From positions 55,998 to 119,997 of the forward strand of contig JARIBV010000068.1 of NCBI GenBank assembly GCA_029257335.1: a stretch of DNA of 64,000 bases. Direction: 5' to 3'. Below, piece after piece: positions 1 through 9,423 of the stretch. The first letter of the stretch is position 1. Each line of letters opens with the position of its first letter. The DNA is from Faecousia sp. (GTDB lineage: Bacteria > Bacillota > Clostridia > Oscillospirales > Oscillospiraceae). The position numbers and the translations under genes were made by a program. The notes beneath the pieces were generated by a model. The model did no database searches and was not told where the DNA came from. It saw only the letters and a list, made by a program, of their open reading frames with translations.

Positions 1-254
1 CGGATGCTAAACCACAACGTTTCCTTGTAAGGAACCGGCGGATGCAGTCTGGCATCCCGATAGATGCGGGAAACCTTCAGCTCCACCCCGGGGATCTCTT
101 TGAAATAGGGATAGACTGCCTGCCCCAGGGCCTTCATAGGTTCATATAAATGCTCCACATACTCCTGCTTGTGTGCCTCAAACCAAGTGCGTTCGTTATT
201 CAGCCGAATGCCCCAGAGAAAATCCACCGTCTCTGGTGAAAAATGTTTTGCCAT
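1..254 (-). CDS. DUF2461-family protein (partial, C-terminus outside window)
   Basis: Minus-strand translation from ATG at 254 reads MAKHFSPETVDFLWGIRLNNERTWFEAHKQEYVEHLYEPMKALG..., typical of DUF2461; runs off the window edge. Confidence 0.75.
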   Translation of the reverse strand, partial: MAKHFSPETVDFLWGIRLNNERTWFEAHKQEYVEHLYEPMKALGQAVYPYFKEIPGVELKVSRIYRDARLHPPVPYKETLWFSI

Positions 255-263
255 ATTGTCTCC

Positions 264-746
264 TTATCTCTTGCGGCGGTATACGCAAAAACGGTAGGAA
301 ATCCCACCTTCCCACTGCTCTTCTCCCGGATCTTCACAAATCCATTGGGGGTCTTGGTCCAGATTGTGAAAAAATACATCAGATTTTGGGCTTGTCCCCA
401 CCTTGGTCACATAGACCGTATCACAGTAAGGCAGCATCTGTTCATAGACTGACGCCCCTCCAATGACCATGGTTTTCCCCTGAGCCAAGGCCAGGGCCTG
501 TTCCGGGCTATGGGCAAGGAGCGCTCCCGCAACAGGGTCTTGCCTACGGCTCAGCACAATATTGACCCGATTGGGCAGTGGCTTTCCTCCTGGAAAATCC
601 TGCAATGTACGACTTCCCACAATGACGCAGGCTCCTTTTGTCATCTGCCGGAAATATTTCCGGTCAGCGGACAGGGCCAGAGGCTGGGTGCCGTTGGCTC
701 CAATTCCCCAATCTTCATAAACTGCAACAATGGCTTCCATGGTCAT
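264..746 (-). CDS. folA: dihydrofolate reductase
   Basis: 160 aa, EAIVAVYEDWGIGANGTQPL...VIVGSRTLQDFPGGKPLPNRVNIVLSR...MVIGGASVYEQMLPYCDTVYVTKV, classic DHFR motifs; next to thyA. Confidence 0.95.
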   Translation of the reverse strand: MTMEAIVAVYEDWGIGANGTQPLALSADRKYFRQMTKGACVIVGSRTLQDFPGGKPLPNRVNIVLSRRQDPVAGALLAHSPEQALALAQGKTMVIGGASVYEQMLPYCDTVYVTKVGTSPKSDVFFHNLDQDPQWICEDPGEEQWEGGISYRFCVYRRKR

Positions 747-749
747 TCC

Positions 750-1586
750 TCAAATGGCCACAGGAATCTTTTCCCCAAAGGGGCAGAATTCATACCCCTC
801 CAGCCGAAAATCCTTGGCACAATAGTCATAAAAGTTATCTTTTTCTTCCATCACAAACTTCGGTGCAGAAAAACCGGGCTGCTCCAGCATCTTTTTGACC
901 AGAGGCACATGACGATCATAAATGTGACAGTCCGCAATCACATGCACCAATTCCCCTGCCTCAAAGCCGGAAACCTTTGCCATCATATGAAGCAAAACGG
1001 CATACTGACACACATTCCAGTTATTGGCCGTCAGCATGTCCTGAGAACGCTGGTTCAGTATGGCATTGAGGGTATTTCCGGAAACATTGAAGGTCATGGA
1101 ATAAGCGCAGGGATACAGATGCATTTCGTGCAGATCTTCAAAATTATACAAGTTGGTGAGAATCCGCCGGGAAGCCGGATTGTGCTTCAGGTCGTACAGG
1201 ACCCGGTCCACCTGATCGAACTCTCCTTCCGGAAACTGATATTTTTTCCCCAGCTGGTAGCCATAGGCCTTGCCAATCGAGCCGGACTCATCCGCCCAAC
1301 TGTCCCAGATATGACTGCTCAGATCCTTCACATTGTTGGATTTTTTCTGCCATATCCACAGCAGTTCATCCACGCAGCTTTGGAAAGCGGTACGCCGCAG
1401 TGTCATGACGGGAAATTCTTCCCGCAGATCGTAGCGGTTCACCACTCCAAATTTCTTCACTGTATGGGCAGGGGTTCCATCCTCCCACCGGGGGCGTACT
1501 TCCTGATCGGTGTCCCAGACACCGTTTTCTAAGATATCCAGGCATGTTGCCCGGTAAATTTCATCAGCTTTGCTCACATCATCCAC
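750..1586 (-). CDS. thyA: thymidylate synthase
   Basis: 278 aa with LHMMAKVSGFEAGELVHVIADCHIYDRH and QRSQDMLTANNWNVCQYA motifs of ThyA. Confidence 0.95.
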   Translation of the reverse strand: MDDVSKADEIYRATCLDILENGVWDTDQEVRPRWEDGTPAHTVKKFGVVNRYDLREEFPVMTLRRTAFQSCVDELLWIWQKKSNNVKDLSSHIWDSWADESGSIGKAYGYQLGKKYQFPEGEFDQVDRVLYDLKHNPASRRILTNLYNFEDLHEMHLYPCAYSMTFNVSGNTLNAILNQRSQDMLTANNWNVCQYAVLLHMMAKVSGFEAGELVHVIADCHIYDRHVPLVKKMLEQPGFSAPKFVMEEKDNFYDYCAKDFRLEGYEFCPFGEKIPVAI

Positions 1587-1677
1587 CCTTTCTGTTTTTT
1601 GTCCATTGTATCATAAAAAAAACTGACAGGCAATGACCATGAGATACGCTGTCCGGTGTTTTTGTCCTTGAAGTGGC

Positions 1678-1706
1678 TTGACGGATTCATAAAAAGATGT
1701 TAAAAT
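1678..1706 (+). promoter_or_regulatory. sigma-70/A type promoter for tRNA-Leu
   Basis: TTGACG (1678-1683), 17 bp spacer, TAAAAT (1701-1706), 12 bp before the tRNA. Confidence 0.6.
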
Positions 1707-1718
1707 GATACAGATGAT

Positions 1719-1805
1719 GTCGGTGTGGTGGAACAGGCAGACACAAGGGACTTAAAATCCCTCGCCGTAAAAAGCGTACCGGTTCGATCCCGGTCACCGG
1801 CACCA
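1719..1805 (+). tRNA. tRNA-Leu (anticodon TAA), CCA encoded
   Basis: GTCGGTG...CACCGGC acceptor pairing, long variable arm, GGTTCGATCCC T-arm, anticodon loop around CTTAAAA. Confidence 0.9.
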
Positions 1806-1969
1806 GCACAGGGTCTGCGTATGCATTTTGTGTACGCAGACTTTTGCTATTCCCGGATATCTGCGCGCAGGGCTTCTTTGGGAAGCAGACTGCTTATTAT
1901 ACAAAATGAGGGCACGCATAACAACGCTTATGCATGCCCTCATTTCAATTTTTCCGACCTTTTTGCGGT

Positions 1970-2533
1970 TTACTTCTTATCCGTACCGGGAACAGCGGTG
2001 GGAACCGGAATGTCATTTCTCACAGCAGAAACCAGATACATTCCTTCATCTGTACACAGATCCACCACAAACCAGGGGGCCAGACGCTGTCCCAGCTCCT
2101 GGGCACTCATAACCTGTTCCGGCTTCCCAGTGCTATGGGCCAGCATGAGCCGACCGCCGGGCTTTACAAAATCGGCAAGCCGCGGGATCAGCTGCCCCAG
2201 ATCTTTGAACTCCGGCAGAGCGTCCACCAGGAGGCAGCGATCAAAGCCATGGTCAAATTTACAGGCTCGAATGTCTGCGCGGATCATATGGACTTCCGGC
2301 ATTGTGAATTTTTTCTTTCCTTCTGCCAGTTTTTCTGCAGAATAATCTACACCGGTAATGCCGGCAACCTTTTTTGCTAAGTATAGCGGAAATAATTCTC
2401 CGTTTCCGCAAGCTACATCCAGCACTTGCAGACCAGGCCGCAAGTTGGCCAGCTCTACGATTTTCTCCACAGCATCACGGCGGGAGGCCGGCACCTCAGT
2501 GGGAATTACAGCAGCTTTCATTTCGGCATACAT
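1970..2533 (-). CDS. class I SAM-dependent methyltransferase
   Basis: 187 aa; LQVLDVACGNGELFPLYLAKKVAGITGVDYS is motif I of SAM methyltransferases. Confidence 0.8.
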   Translation of the reverse strand: MYAEMKAAVIPTEVPASRRDAVEKIVELANLRPGLQVLDVACGNGELFPLYLAKKVAGITGVDYSAEKLAEGKKKFTMPEVHMIRADIRACKFDHGFDRCLLVDALPEFKDLGQLIPRLADFVKPGGRLMLAHSTGKPEQVMSAQELGQRLAPWFVVDLCTDEGMYLVSAVRNDIPVPTAVPGTDKK

Positions 2534-2862
2534 ATCCGATCACCTCATTTTCAATACTAACACCTCTTCGGGATGCAGATATCTATTATAACCAAACACA
2601 GCAAAAAAATCCAGTAAATTTATGTGCACAAAGTGTAAAATTCTTGAAAATTTTTTATCGCATCCCATGACCGAGAAGCCGCAGACCGGGGATCTTCCGT
2701 TTTGAAGAGCAAAACCGGGCATGCATGAATCCAGATAGCTGTATATGCTCTAAGGAATCGCAGAAAGTCTCGCCATGGAAATCTGTCTTTTGGTTCTCTG
2801 ATGAAGTATGAAAACTGGAAAACAAAAAACTCGGAAAGAACTCAAGGAGATGCCCATGAGGA

Positions 2863-2900
2863 TAAAAAAAACAAACCCCTTCCTTAATTAGAAGGGGTTC
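2863..2900 (-). terminator. rho-independent terminator downstream of tRNA-Val
   Basis: AACCCCTTC-ttaatta-GAAGGGGTT hairpin followed on the minus strand by a T-run. Confidence 0.7.
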
Positions 2901-2912
2901 GCTTTTTAAGTT

Positions 2913-2989
2913 TGGTGGAGACTACTGGACTCGAACCAGTGACCTCTTGCGTGTGAAGCAAGCGCTCTAACCAGCTGAGCTAAGCCTCC
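2913..2989 (-). tRNA. tRNA-Val (anticodon CAC), CCA encoded
   Basis: Reverse complement GGAGGCTTAGCTCAGCTGGTTAGAGCGCTTGCTTCACACGCAAGAGGTCACTGGTTCGAGTCCAGTAGTCTCCACCA folds as a canonical tRNA. Confidence 0.92.
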
Positions 2990-3208
2990 GTTCAGGACGA
3001 GATTCATTATACCACAGTTTTGTAAAAATGCAAGCCCTATTTTTAAATTTTTTCAATTCTTTTTTACTCCCTTCAATGATCTGCCAATGGTAAAATTTAT
3101 CTATTGTTGGCAAAGAAGTTTTTACTTATATTGACTTTGCGTATGTCCTCTGCTACAATGTCCGGTGGCGAATGTCACATTGCTATTAAAAACAACATGG
3201 AGGAACAT

Positions 3209-3919
3209 ATGAAAAAGCTGATTTTAATTGCGCTGTCTCTGGGGTTGGTCCTGGCTATGACTGCCTGCGGCTCTTCAAAAGATACTGCCGAGACAACCGC
3301 AGCAACCACTGCTGCAACTACTGCAACTACCGCTCCGGCTACCGACAAAACCGCCCCCTCCGCATCTGAACCCAATGCTTCTTTTGACGCTGCACAGGCA
3401 GCTCCTGTCATTGGTGTCTGGCAGTTCCAGTACACCATTCCCGCAGAAACCTTCAACCTGGAGGGCTTTGAAACTCCTCTGAATATCCAGATGCTCTACA
3501 CCCTGTCTGAGGATGCAACATGGTTCATCACCGTGGATTGGGACAAGACCAATGCCAATATCGAAGAGTTCAGCAAATCCCTCTCTACCTATACCTGCGA
3601 GCTTATGTACAAGCAGTTTGCCGACAAAAATCTTGACAAAGATCAGGCAAACGAAGCCATGCAGAGCCAGTACGGCAAGACCGTGGAAGAATATGTAGAT
3701 GAGCTGATTGCGCAAACCCTCTCTGTTGAAGCGCTGTCCGCCAGCACCCCCGAGGACAGCGGCACCTACTATGTAGAAGGCGGCTCTCTGCATCTGTCCA
3801 ACCCTTCCTCCTCTGCCGAGGAAGTCATCACCTTTACTTTGGAAGGCGATACATTGACCTTGCAGTCTTCCGACAATCCTCTTCAGGATCCCCTGGTTAT
3901 GACCCGCATCGCTGACTGA
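3209..3919 (+). CDS. putative lipoprotein with Thr/Ala-rich linker
   Basis: MKKLILIALSLGLVLAMTACGSS lipobox; start reset to the ATG at 3209 preceded by GGAGG; C-terminal domain of unknown function. Confidence 0.7.
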   Translation: MKKLILIALSLGLVLAMTACGSSKDTAETTAATTAATTATTAPATDKTAPSASEPNASFDAAQAAPVIGVWQFQYTIPAETFNLEGFETPLNIQMLYTLSEDATWFITVDWDKTNANIEEFSKSLSTYTCELMYKQFADKNLDKDQANEAMQSQYGKTVEEYVDELIAQTLSVEALSASTPEDSGTYYVEGGSLHLSNPSSSAEEVITFTLEGDTLTLQSSDNPLQDPLVMTRIAD

Positions 3920-3936
3920 TTGACATTGCATTCAAA

Positions 3937-3976
3937 ACGGCTGCCTCATCCGAATCGGTAAGGCAGCCGTCTTTTT
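3937..3976 (+). terminator. rho-independent terminator
   Basis: ACGGCTGCCT...AGGCAGCCGT followed by CTTTTT. Confidence 0.75.
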
Positions 3977-4352
3977 ATTCCTGCACTGTTTCCCGGGTCT
4001 TTAAAAATGCTGTTGCAGCCTCCAAAAGCGCCGGGGCATTGCGAACTCTGGAAAGCTGTTCCAACAGCGCCACATAGCCGGTTTCATTGCTGTCATTCAC
4101 AAAATAGGACCCATTGGTATAGGAAAACAGCACCAAATAGGGACGCTCCTGCCGATAACGGAGCTTGGCCCTTGTACTGGGTTCATAATTCAGCAGCATG
4201 ACCCGTCCTTCTTTTCGAATGGCCAGGGCACCATCTTCCTGCTCCTCTACTGCATACCCCATTTGCTCCAGAAGCTCCATGGGCTTGGGCTGCTCCGATA
4301 TTCTCTGCTTTTTGCGAAACAATGCCTTCATCCGTTCCATCCAGTCAGCCAT
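3975..4352 (-). CDS. hypothetical protein
   Basis: ORF MADWMERMKALFRKKQRISEQPKPMELLEQMGYAVEEQEDG...; no family recognised. Start placed at 4352 downstream of a GAAAGGATG ribosome-binding region. Confidence 0.5.
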   Translation of the reverse strand: MADWMERMKALFRKKQRISEQPKPMELLEQMGYAVEEQEDGALAIRKEGRVMLLNYEPSTRAKLRYRQERPYLVLFSYTNGSYFVNDSNETGYVALLEQLSRVRNAPALLEAATAFLKTRETVQE

Positions 4353-4412
4353 ATCATACACCATCCTTTCTACGATCTCCATTATACTACAAATATTCCA
4401 TTGTGTCTGCAC

Positions 4413-4448
4413 AAATAATACCCCCAGCTTTTGTTGGGGGTATTATTT
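4413..4448. terminator. bidirectional terminator-like hairpin
   Basis: AAATAATACCCCCAGCTTTTGTTGGGGGTATTATTT near-perfect palindrome. Confidence 0.65.
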
Positions 4449-4479
4449 ATAGAAAACATATTCACTCTTTTCTATGGTG

Positions 4480-5169
4480 CTATAGATCCAGCACTGCGCT
4501 CTGCTCCGGGGCTACCTGATGCAATCGGACGGCAATGGCCTCCATACGGCTGTCCGTCTGCGCAATAATATCGGCACACTGAGACAGCTCCTGCACGATT
4601 CCTGCCGGAATCTCTTCTGCATCTGTCTTATAGTGGATTTCATGCTCCAAGCTGGCCCAAAAATCCATGGCTATGGTGCGAATCTGGATCTCCACTCGGA
4701 CCATTTGCCGGGAGTCTGACAGATATACTGGCACCTCAACCACCAAATGCAGGCTTCTATAACCGTTTGGCTTCGGATTTTTAATATAGTCCTTCTCCTG
4801 GTACAGCCGGATATCTGCCTGAGACAGCAGCATATCCCGAACGGAATAAATATCGGAGATATAAGGGCAAATCACCCGGACCCCTGCCACATCGTTAAGG
4901 TTGTCCACAATGGAGTCGATGGATAACGCAATGCCTCTGCGAGACAGCTTTTGTGCAATGCTTTTCGGGGTTTTGAGCCGTGATTTCACTGTTTCGATGG
5001 GGGTACGCATTCCACGGACCCGGTGCTCTCGGTTCAAAATATCCAGTTTGGTGGTAATTTGCTTGATGCCCCCTTCATAGAGCAGCATGAGCTGCTGATA
5101 TCGGGCAGCAAAATGAATCAGTTCCTCCTGCCCAAGGGAGGTCATCGCATTGGCGGAAGATTCCTGCAT
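4480..5169 (-). CDS. small alarmone (p)ppGpp synthetase, RelQ/YjbM-like
   Basis: 229 aa with RelA/SpoT synthetase motifs: DNLNDVAGVRVICPYISDIYSVRDML, KDYIKNPKPNGYRSLHLVVEVPV, VEIQIRTIAMDFWASLEHEIHYK; no HD, TGS or ACT domains. Confidence 0.88.
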   Translation of the reverse strand: MQESSANAMTSLGQEELIHFAARYQQLMLLYEGGIKQITTKLDILNREHRVRGMRTPIETVKSRLKTPKSIAQKLSRRGIALSIDSIVDNLNDVAGVRVICPYISDIYSVRDMLLSQADIRLYQEKDYIKNPKPNGYRSLHLVVEVPVYLSDSRQMVRVEIQIRTIAMDFWASLEHEIHYKTDAEEIPAGIVQELSQCADIIAQTDSRMEAIAVRLHQVAPEQSAVLDL

Positions 5170-5283
5170 GGTCCCACCCCTTTCTCTGTTTTGTTTATTT
5201 TACCAAATTATTGTATATTAGTTGTAACAAAAGGGTTAATTTTTCTGAAATCGGGATTCTGCCCGCCTTTCTTGGGGAAACTA

Positions 5284-5311
5284 TTGCAAAAATGACCGTT
5301 TGTGTTATAAT
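5284..5311 (+). promoter_or_regulatory. sigma-A promoter upstream of the HIT-family gene
   Basis: TTGCAA, 16 bp spacer, TATAAT, about 40 bp upstream of the start at 5352. Confidence 0.6.
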
Positions 5312-5351
5312 ATTGGCAGTCACTATCCATTTAATACGGGAGGAATCATCT

Positions 5352-5687
5352 ATGTCTGATTGTCTTTTCTGCAAGATTGTCTCCGGCGACATCCCCTCCC
5401 AGAAGGTTTATGAGGACGAGACCGTCCTGGCCTTCCGGGATATCAACCCCCAGGCCCCGGTCCACATCCTGGTCATCCCAAAAACGCATATTGACAGTGC
5501 CGCTGCCATCACCGCCGAAAATTCCGGCGTGGTGGCCCACTGCTTTGAAGTCATCGCCCAGCTGGGCAAGGATTTGGCCGGCGGCTTCCGTGTGGTCAGC
5601 AACTGCGGCCCTGACGCCGGTCAGACCGTGCCCCACCTGCATTTCCACATTCTGGGCGGCCGCCCCCTGGCCATGGAAATGGCCTGA
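5352..5687 (+). CDS. HIT family (histidine triad nucleotide-binding) protein
   Basis: MSDCLFCKIVSGDIPSQKVYEDE...GQTVPHLHFHILGGRPL; HxHxH triad. Confidence 0.93.
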   Translation: MSDCLFCKIVSGDIPSQKVYEDETVLAFRDINPQAPVHILVIPKTHIDSAAAITAENSGVVAHCFEVIAQLGKDLAGGFRVVSNCGPDAGQTVPHLHFHILGGRPLAMEMA

Positions 5688-5704
5688 GCAAGAAAGGAGT
5701 ATCT

Positions 5705-6409
5705 ATGGCAGAATTACGGCCCAATGAGGGCAAAAAAGGAATGATTGAGGTAGATGGCGTGCAGTATCTGCGCCTGCCCATCACCACCCATCTCATTACC
5801 AAGGATGATAACATCTGCGATGTCGCAGAAAAGTACGGCAAGCCCCAGCTGCAGCCCGGTGATGTGCTTTTTATTTCTGAGAAGATCGTGGCCTGCACCC
5901 AGGACCGCGCCATTCCTCTGGAGGACATCAAGCCCCGGAAGCTGGCCTACACTCTGAGCAAGTATGTGACCAAAACGCCCCACGGCATCGGGTTGGGTAT
6001 GCCTGAAACCATGGAGTGTGCCCTGCAGGAATGCGGCGTTCTGCGCATCCTCTTCGCAGCCGCCGTATCCGTCATCGGCAAGAAGCTCTTTAAGAAGAAG
6101 GGCTGGTTCTACTCTGTAGCAGGCTATAAGGCACGCTCTATCGACGGCCCCTGCCACAACACCATTCCTCCTTATAACCACTATGTGGTTCTGGGTCCCG
6201 TGAAGCCCGACAAGGTTGCTGCCGAAATCAAAGAACGCATCGGCTTTGATACCTGCATCGTGGACATTAACGACCTGGAAGGCCAGATTCTGGGCACCTC
6301 CTCCAAGGCTCTGGACAAGCATCTCTATGCCCGGATCCTGAAGGACAACCCCCTGGGCCAGGATGACCAGCAGACCCCCATGGGCATCATCCGCAAAGTG
6401 ACCGTCTAA
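5705..6409 (+). CDS. coenzyme F420-0:gamma-glutamyl ligase (CofE)-like protein
   Basis: 234 aa; LPITTHLITKDDNICDVAEKYGKPQLQPGDVLFISEKIVACTQDRAIPLEDIKP resembles the CofE family N-terminus. Confidence 0.7.
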   Translation: MAELRPNEGKKGMIEVDGVQYLRLPITTHLITKDDNICDVAEKYGKPQLQPGDVLFISEKIVACTQDRAIPLEDIKPRKLAYTLSKYVTKTPHGIGLGMPETMECALQECGVLRILFAAAVSVIGKKLFKKKGWFYSVAGYKARSIDGPCHNTIPPYNHYVVLGPVKPDKVAAEIKERIGFDTCIVDINDLEGQILGTSSKALDKHLYARILKDNPLGQDDQQTPMGIIRKVTV

Positions 6410-6492
6410 CTTCTAAATCCCCCGTCTCTGTGACCCGGCACCGAACCGCGCACAGGGCGGGGATTTTTCATTCTTTGAAGGAGGAGTTCCCT

Positions 6493-7062
6493 ATGAAAAT
6501 TTTGTTTACCGGCTTTATGCCCTTTAACGGAGGGCCTACCAATCCATCCTATGACTGTCTGAAAAATATGCCCCAAACCATAGACGGCGCCACCATTGTC
6601 ACCGCTGAGCTCCCCGTAGTATTCCAGGCTGCTCCCCAGGCTTTGCGGGCCCTTCTGGAGACCCATCAGCCCGACTGCGTGGTGTGCCTGGGGCTGGCTG
6701 CTGACCGGAAGAAAATCACGCCGGAAAAGGTGGGAATCAACTTCGCCCATGCCAGAATCCCCGACAACGCCGGCTTCCGGCCCGTGCACCAGACTCTGAT
6801 TCCCGGAGGGCCTGACGCCTATTTTTCCACCTTGCCTGTGGAAAAGATTTTAAAGGCGCTGGACCAGGCGCAGATTCCTGCCGACTTGTCCCTGAGCGCA
6901 GGAAGCTATGTCTGCAACTGCATTCTCTACCATCTTCTGAGCTGGGCCACTCCCAGAACAATTCCTGCCGGCTTCATTCATGTCCCCCCCGAGACAGAAA
7001 TGCCTCTGGAGCAGGTGACTCAGGCCATGATTCAGGTGGCAAAGGTCCTGGCTGCCCGGTAA
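6493..7062 (+). CDS. pcp: pyroglutamyl-peptidase I
   Basis: MKILFTGFMPFNGGPTNPSYDCL...VCLGLAADRKKITPEKVGINFAHARIPDN...AGSYVCNCILYHLL (active-site Cys motif). Confidence 0.9.
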   Translation: MKILFTGFMPFNGGPTNPSYDCLKNMPQTIDGATIVTAELPVVFQAAPQALRALLETHQPDCVVCLGLAADRKKITPEKVGINFAHARIPDNAGFRPVHQTLIPGGPDAYFSTLPVEKILKALDQAQIPADLSLSAGSYVCNCILYHLLSWATPRTIPAGFIHVPPETEMPLEQVTQAMIQVAKVLAAR

Positions 7063-7084
7063 AGCACCACCGCTTCGTGTATAC

Positions 7085-7127
7085 AGGAGCTGCCCGTTTC
7101 ACTTGCGGCAGCTCCTTTTCTTTTTTG
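7085..7127 (+). terminator. rho-independent terminator
   Basis: AGGAGCTGCC...GGCAGCTCCT followed by TTTCTTTTTT. Confidence 0.7.
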
Positions 7128-7141
7128 AAAACATTCGCTGA

Positions 7142-7176
7142 CAAAAAGGAAGCTGCCGCATTACGCAACAGCTTCC
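7142..7176 (-). terminator. terminator downstream of prfC
   Basis: GGAAGCTG...CAGCTTCC with minus-strand T-run. Confidence 0.55.
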
Positions 7177-7181
7177 AATGA

Positions 7182-8783
7182 TTATTCTTCTCCTTGTTCC
7201 ACTGTGATTTCAGACAGTTCCAGGCCGGGATTGCGGCGGCAGGTGAAGTCAATGGCCCAATAGCTGGTAAAGACCAGCAGACTTCTGCCACGATAATCCT
7301 CCAACAGCTCTGCATCGGAGCCCAGGTTCAAATCCTGGAGGTCTCCCGGGTAGCTGTCGATGAGCCTCAGTTCTTCATAGGGCAGATACTCCATCCGCAG
7401 ATCCACACCGTATTCGTTCTTCATACGATACTGGAACACTTCAAACTGCAAAACGCCCACCACGCCTACAATAACTTCTTCCATACCGGAATTGGGCACC
7501 TTAAAAATCTGAATGGCACCTTCCTGCGCAATCTGCTCGGTTCCCTTCACAAACTGCTTGCGCTTCATGGAATCCTTCGCAGAAACCCGGGCGAAATGCT
7601 CCGGCGCAAAGGTGGGAATCCCCGCAAACTTGAACTTTTTGCCGGGTGCGGTAACCGTATCGCCAATGGAGAAAATGCCGGGGTCAAAGACACCAATAAT
7701 ATCTCCCGCATAGGCCTCTTCCACGATTTCACGCTCCGCAGCCATCATCTGCTGCGGCTGGCTCAGACGCATCTTTCTGCCCCCCTGAACATGGTACACT
7801 TCCGCATCCCGCTCGTACTTGCCGGAGCAGATTCGCAGAAATGCCAACCGGTCCCGGTGTGCCTTATTCATGTTGGCCTGAATTTTAAAAACGAAAGCAG
7901 AGAAGCTGGGATCGAATGCGTCCACCACGCCGCAGTCCGCAGTCCGGGACAGCGGAGGCGGGGTCATCTTCAGGAATTCCTCCAAGAAAGGCTCTACGCC
8001 GAAGTTGGTCAGGGCAGAGCCAAAGAACACAGGGCTCAAACGGCCGTGCCGGACTTCTTCCAAATCGAAGTCCCGTCCCGCGCCCAGAAGCTCCACATCG
8101 TCTACCAGCTGACGATATTTCTTTTCGTCTCCCAAAATCTCCGCAACCTTGGGATCATAGAGGTCAATCTCTTCTTTTCCTGCCCGATTTCTGCCGGCGG
8201 CACCGGAGGAGAAAAAGAGGAGCTGACTGCCCCGGCGGTCATAGACACCCTGAAATTCCTTGCCGGAGCCGATGGGCCAGTTCATTGCATAGGTCTCGAT
8301 CCCCAGTTCCTGCTCCAGCTCTTCCAGGAGGTCAAAGGGGTCCCTGGACTCTCGGTCCATCTTGTTGATAAATGTGAAAATCGGAATGTGGCGCATGGCG
8401 CAGACCTTAAACAGCTTTCTGGTCTGGGCCTCAACACCCTTACTTCCGTCAATGACCATGACGGCAGAGTCCGCTGCCATCAGGGTACGGTAGGTGTCCT
8501 CGGAAAAGTCCTGGTGACCCGGGGTATCCAGGATGTTAATGCAGCAGCCGCCCCACTGGAACTGCATCACGGAGGAAGTCACAGAGATTCCTCTCTGCTT
8601 CTCAATTTCCATCCAGTCAGACACAGCGGCACGACGATTTTTTTTGCCCTTGACTACACCGGCCTGGGCAATGGCGCCGCCGTAAAGCAGGAACTTTTCG
8701 GTCAGCGTGGTTTTACCGGCGTCGGGGTGAGAGATAATCGCAAAGGTCCGACGGCGGCTGATTTCTTCTTGCAATGTAGGCAT
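7182..8783 (-). CDS. prfC: peptide chain release factor 3
   Basis: 533 aa translational GTPase; RTFAIISHPDAGKTTLTEKFLLYGGAIAQAGVVKGKK...SDWMEIEKQRGISVTSSVMQF is RF3-specific. Confidence 0.95.
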   Translation of the reverse strand: MPTLQEEISRRRTFAIISHPDAGKTTLTEKFLLYGGAIAQAGVVKGKKNRRAAVSDWMEIEKQRGISVTSSVMQFQWGGCCINILDTPGHQDFSEDTYRTLMAADSAVMVIDGSKGVEAQTRKLFKVCAMRHIPIFTFINKMDRESRDPFDLLEELEQELGIETYAMNWPIGSGKEFQGVYDRRGSQLLFFSSGAAGRNRAGKEEIDLYDPKVAEILGDEKKYRQLVDDVELLGAGRDFDLEEVRHGRLSPVFFGSALTNFGVEPFLEEFLKMTPPPLSRTADCGVVDAFDPSFSAFVFKIQANMNKAHRDRLAFLRICSGKYERDAEVYHVQGGRKMRLSQPQQMMAAEREIVEEAYAGDIIGVFDPGIFSIGDTVTAPGKKFKFAGIPTFAPEHFARVSAKDSMKRKQFVKGTEQIAQEGAIQIFKVPNSGMEEVIVGVVGVLQFEVFQYRMKNEYGVDLRMEYLPYEELRLIDSYPGDLQDLNLGSDAELLEDYRGRSLLVFTSYWAIDFTCRRNPGLELSEITVEQGEE

Positions 8784-9001
8784 CGTTCATTCCTCCATAA
8801 ATTTGTCCCTACTAAATCGGGGGGAAATGCCATAGAAAAAGCCGGAATCCCTAGGGGGCTCTGGCTGAAAAATAACGGATTTCACTCCAAACCACCTTAG
8901 TTTACCACGAATTTCTTCCATTTACAAGTGGTTCTTGCATTTGTTCTCCGCAACTGGTATAATGAACAAAATAGGCCCTCTGGGCAGAGAGGATTTTTGC
9001 T

Positions 9002-9355
9002 ATGAATATGGCTTTCGATATTCTGCTGACCCTTTGTTTTGTTGCAAGCGGGCTGTATGCCCTGATTCTGTGGGTCCAGGCCCAGTACTGGACGCAGCTG
9101 CTCCCCAATCCATATCTCTACCCCCGGGGAAAACATCCCGGCTCATGTCGAAAGCCTGAGGGCTACCTTCAGATGCTGCGTACCCGGCTTCTGGCCTGGG
9201 GAATTCTGCTTCTTCTTGCGGCAGGGGGTTATATTCTGGGACAGGTCCTGCCAGATTGTTCCCCTTGGGTTTCCTTCCTTTTCCTTCTGCTGGGCGCCGG
9301 GGTTTTCCTGAGTCACAAGTGGACCATGTACCGGGCTGCCAAACGGTTTTGGTAA
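9002..9355 (+). CDS. hypothetical membrane protein
   Basis: 117 aa, ATG after GAGAGGA RBS-like sequence, two hydrophobic segments. Confidence 0.5.
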   Translation: MNMAFDILLTLCFVASGLYALILWVQAQYWTQLLPNPYLYPRGKHPGSCRKPEGYLQMLRTRLLAWGILLLLAAGGYILGQVLPDCSPWVSFLFLLLGAGVFLSHKWTMYRAAKRFW

Positions 9356-9371
9356 CGGAATCATTCAAAAT

Positions 9372-9420
9372 CCACCCTTACTGCGAACGGCTCCGTTCGC
9401 GAGTAAGGGTGGTTCTTTCT
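9372..9420. terminator. terminator hairpin between convergent genes
   Basis: CCACCCTTACTGCGAACG-gctc-CGTTCGCGAGTAAGGGTGG followed by TTCTTTCTGTTTT. Confidence 0.7.
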
Positions 9421-9423
9421 GTT

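Noticed and set aside
3270-3370. Thr/Ala repeat in the 3209-3919 lipoprotein as a phase-variable tract
   Set aside because: Degenerate codon repeat encoding a typical lipoprotein linker; no homogeneous short tandem repeat likely to slip.
7194-8900. 568-aa plus-strand ORF opposite prfC
   Set aside because: Shadow ORF antisense to a highly conserved release factor; translation has no recognisable domain.
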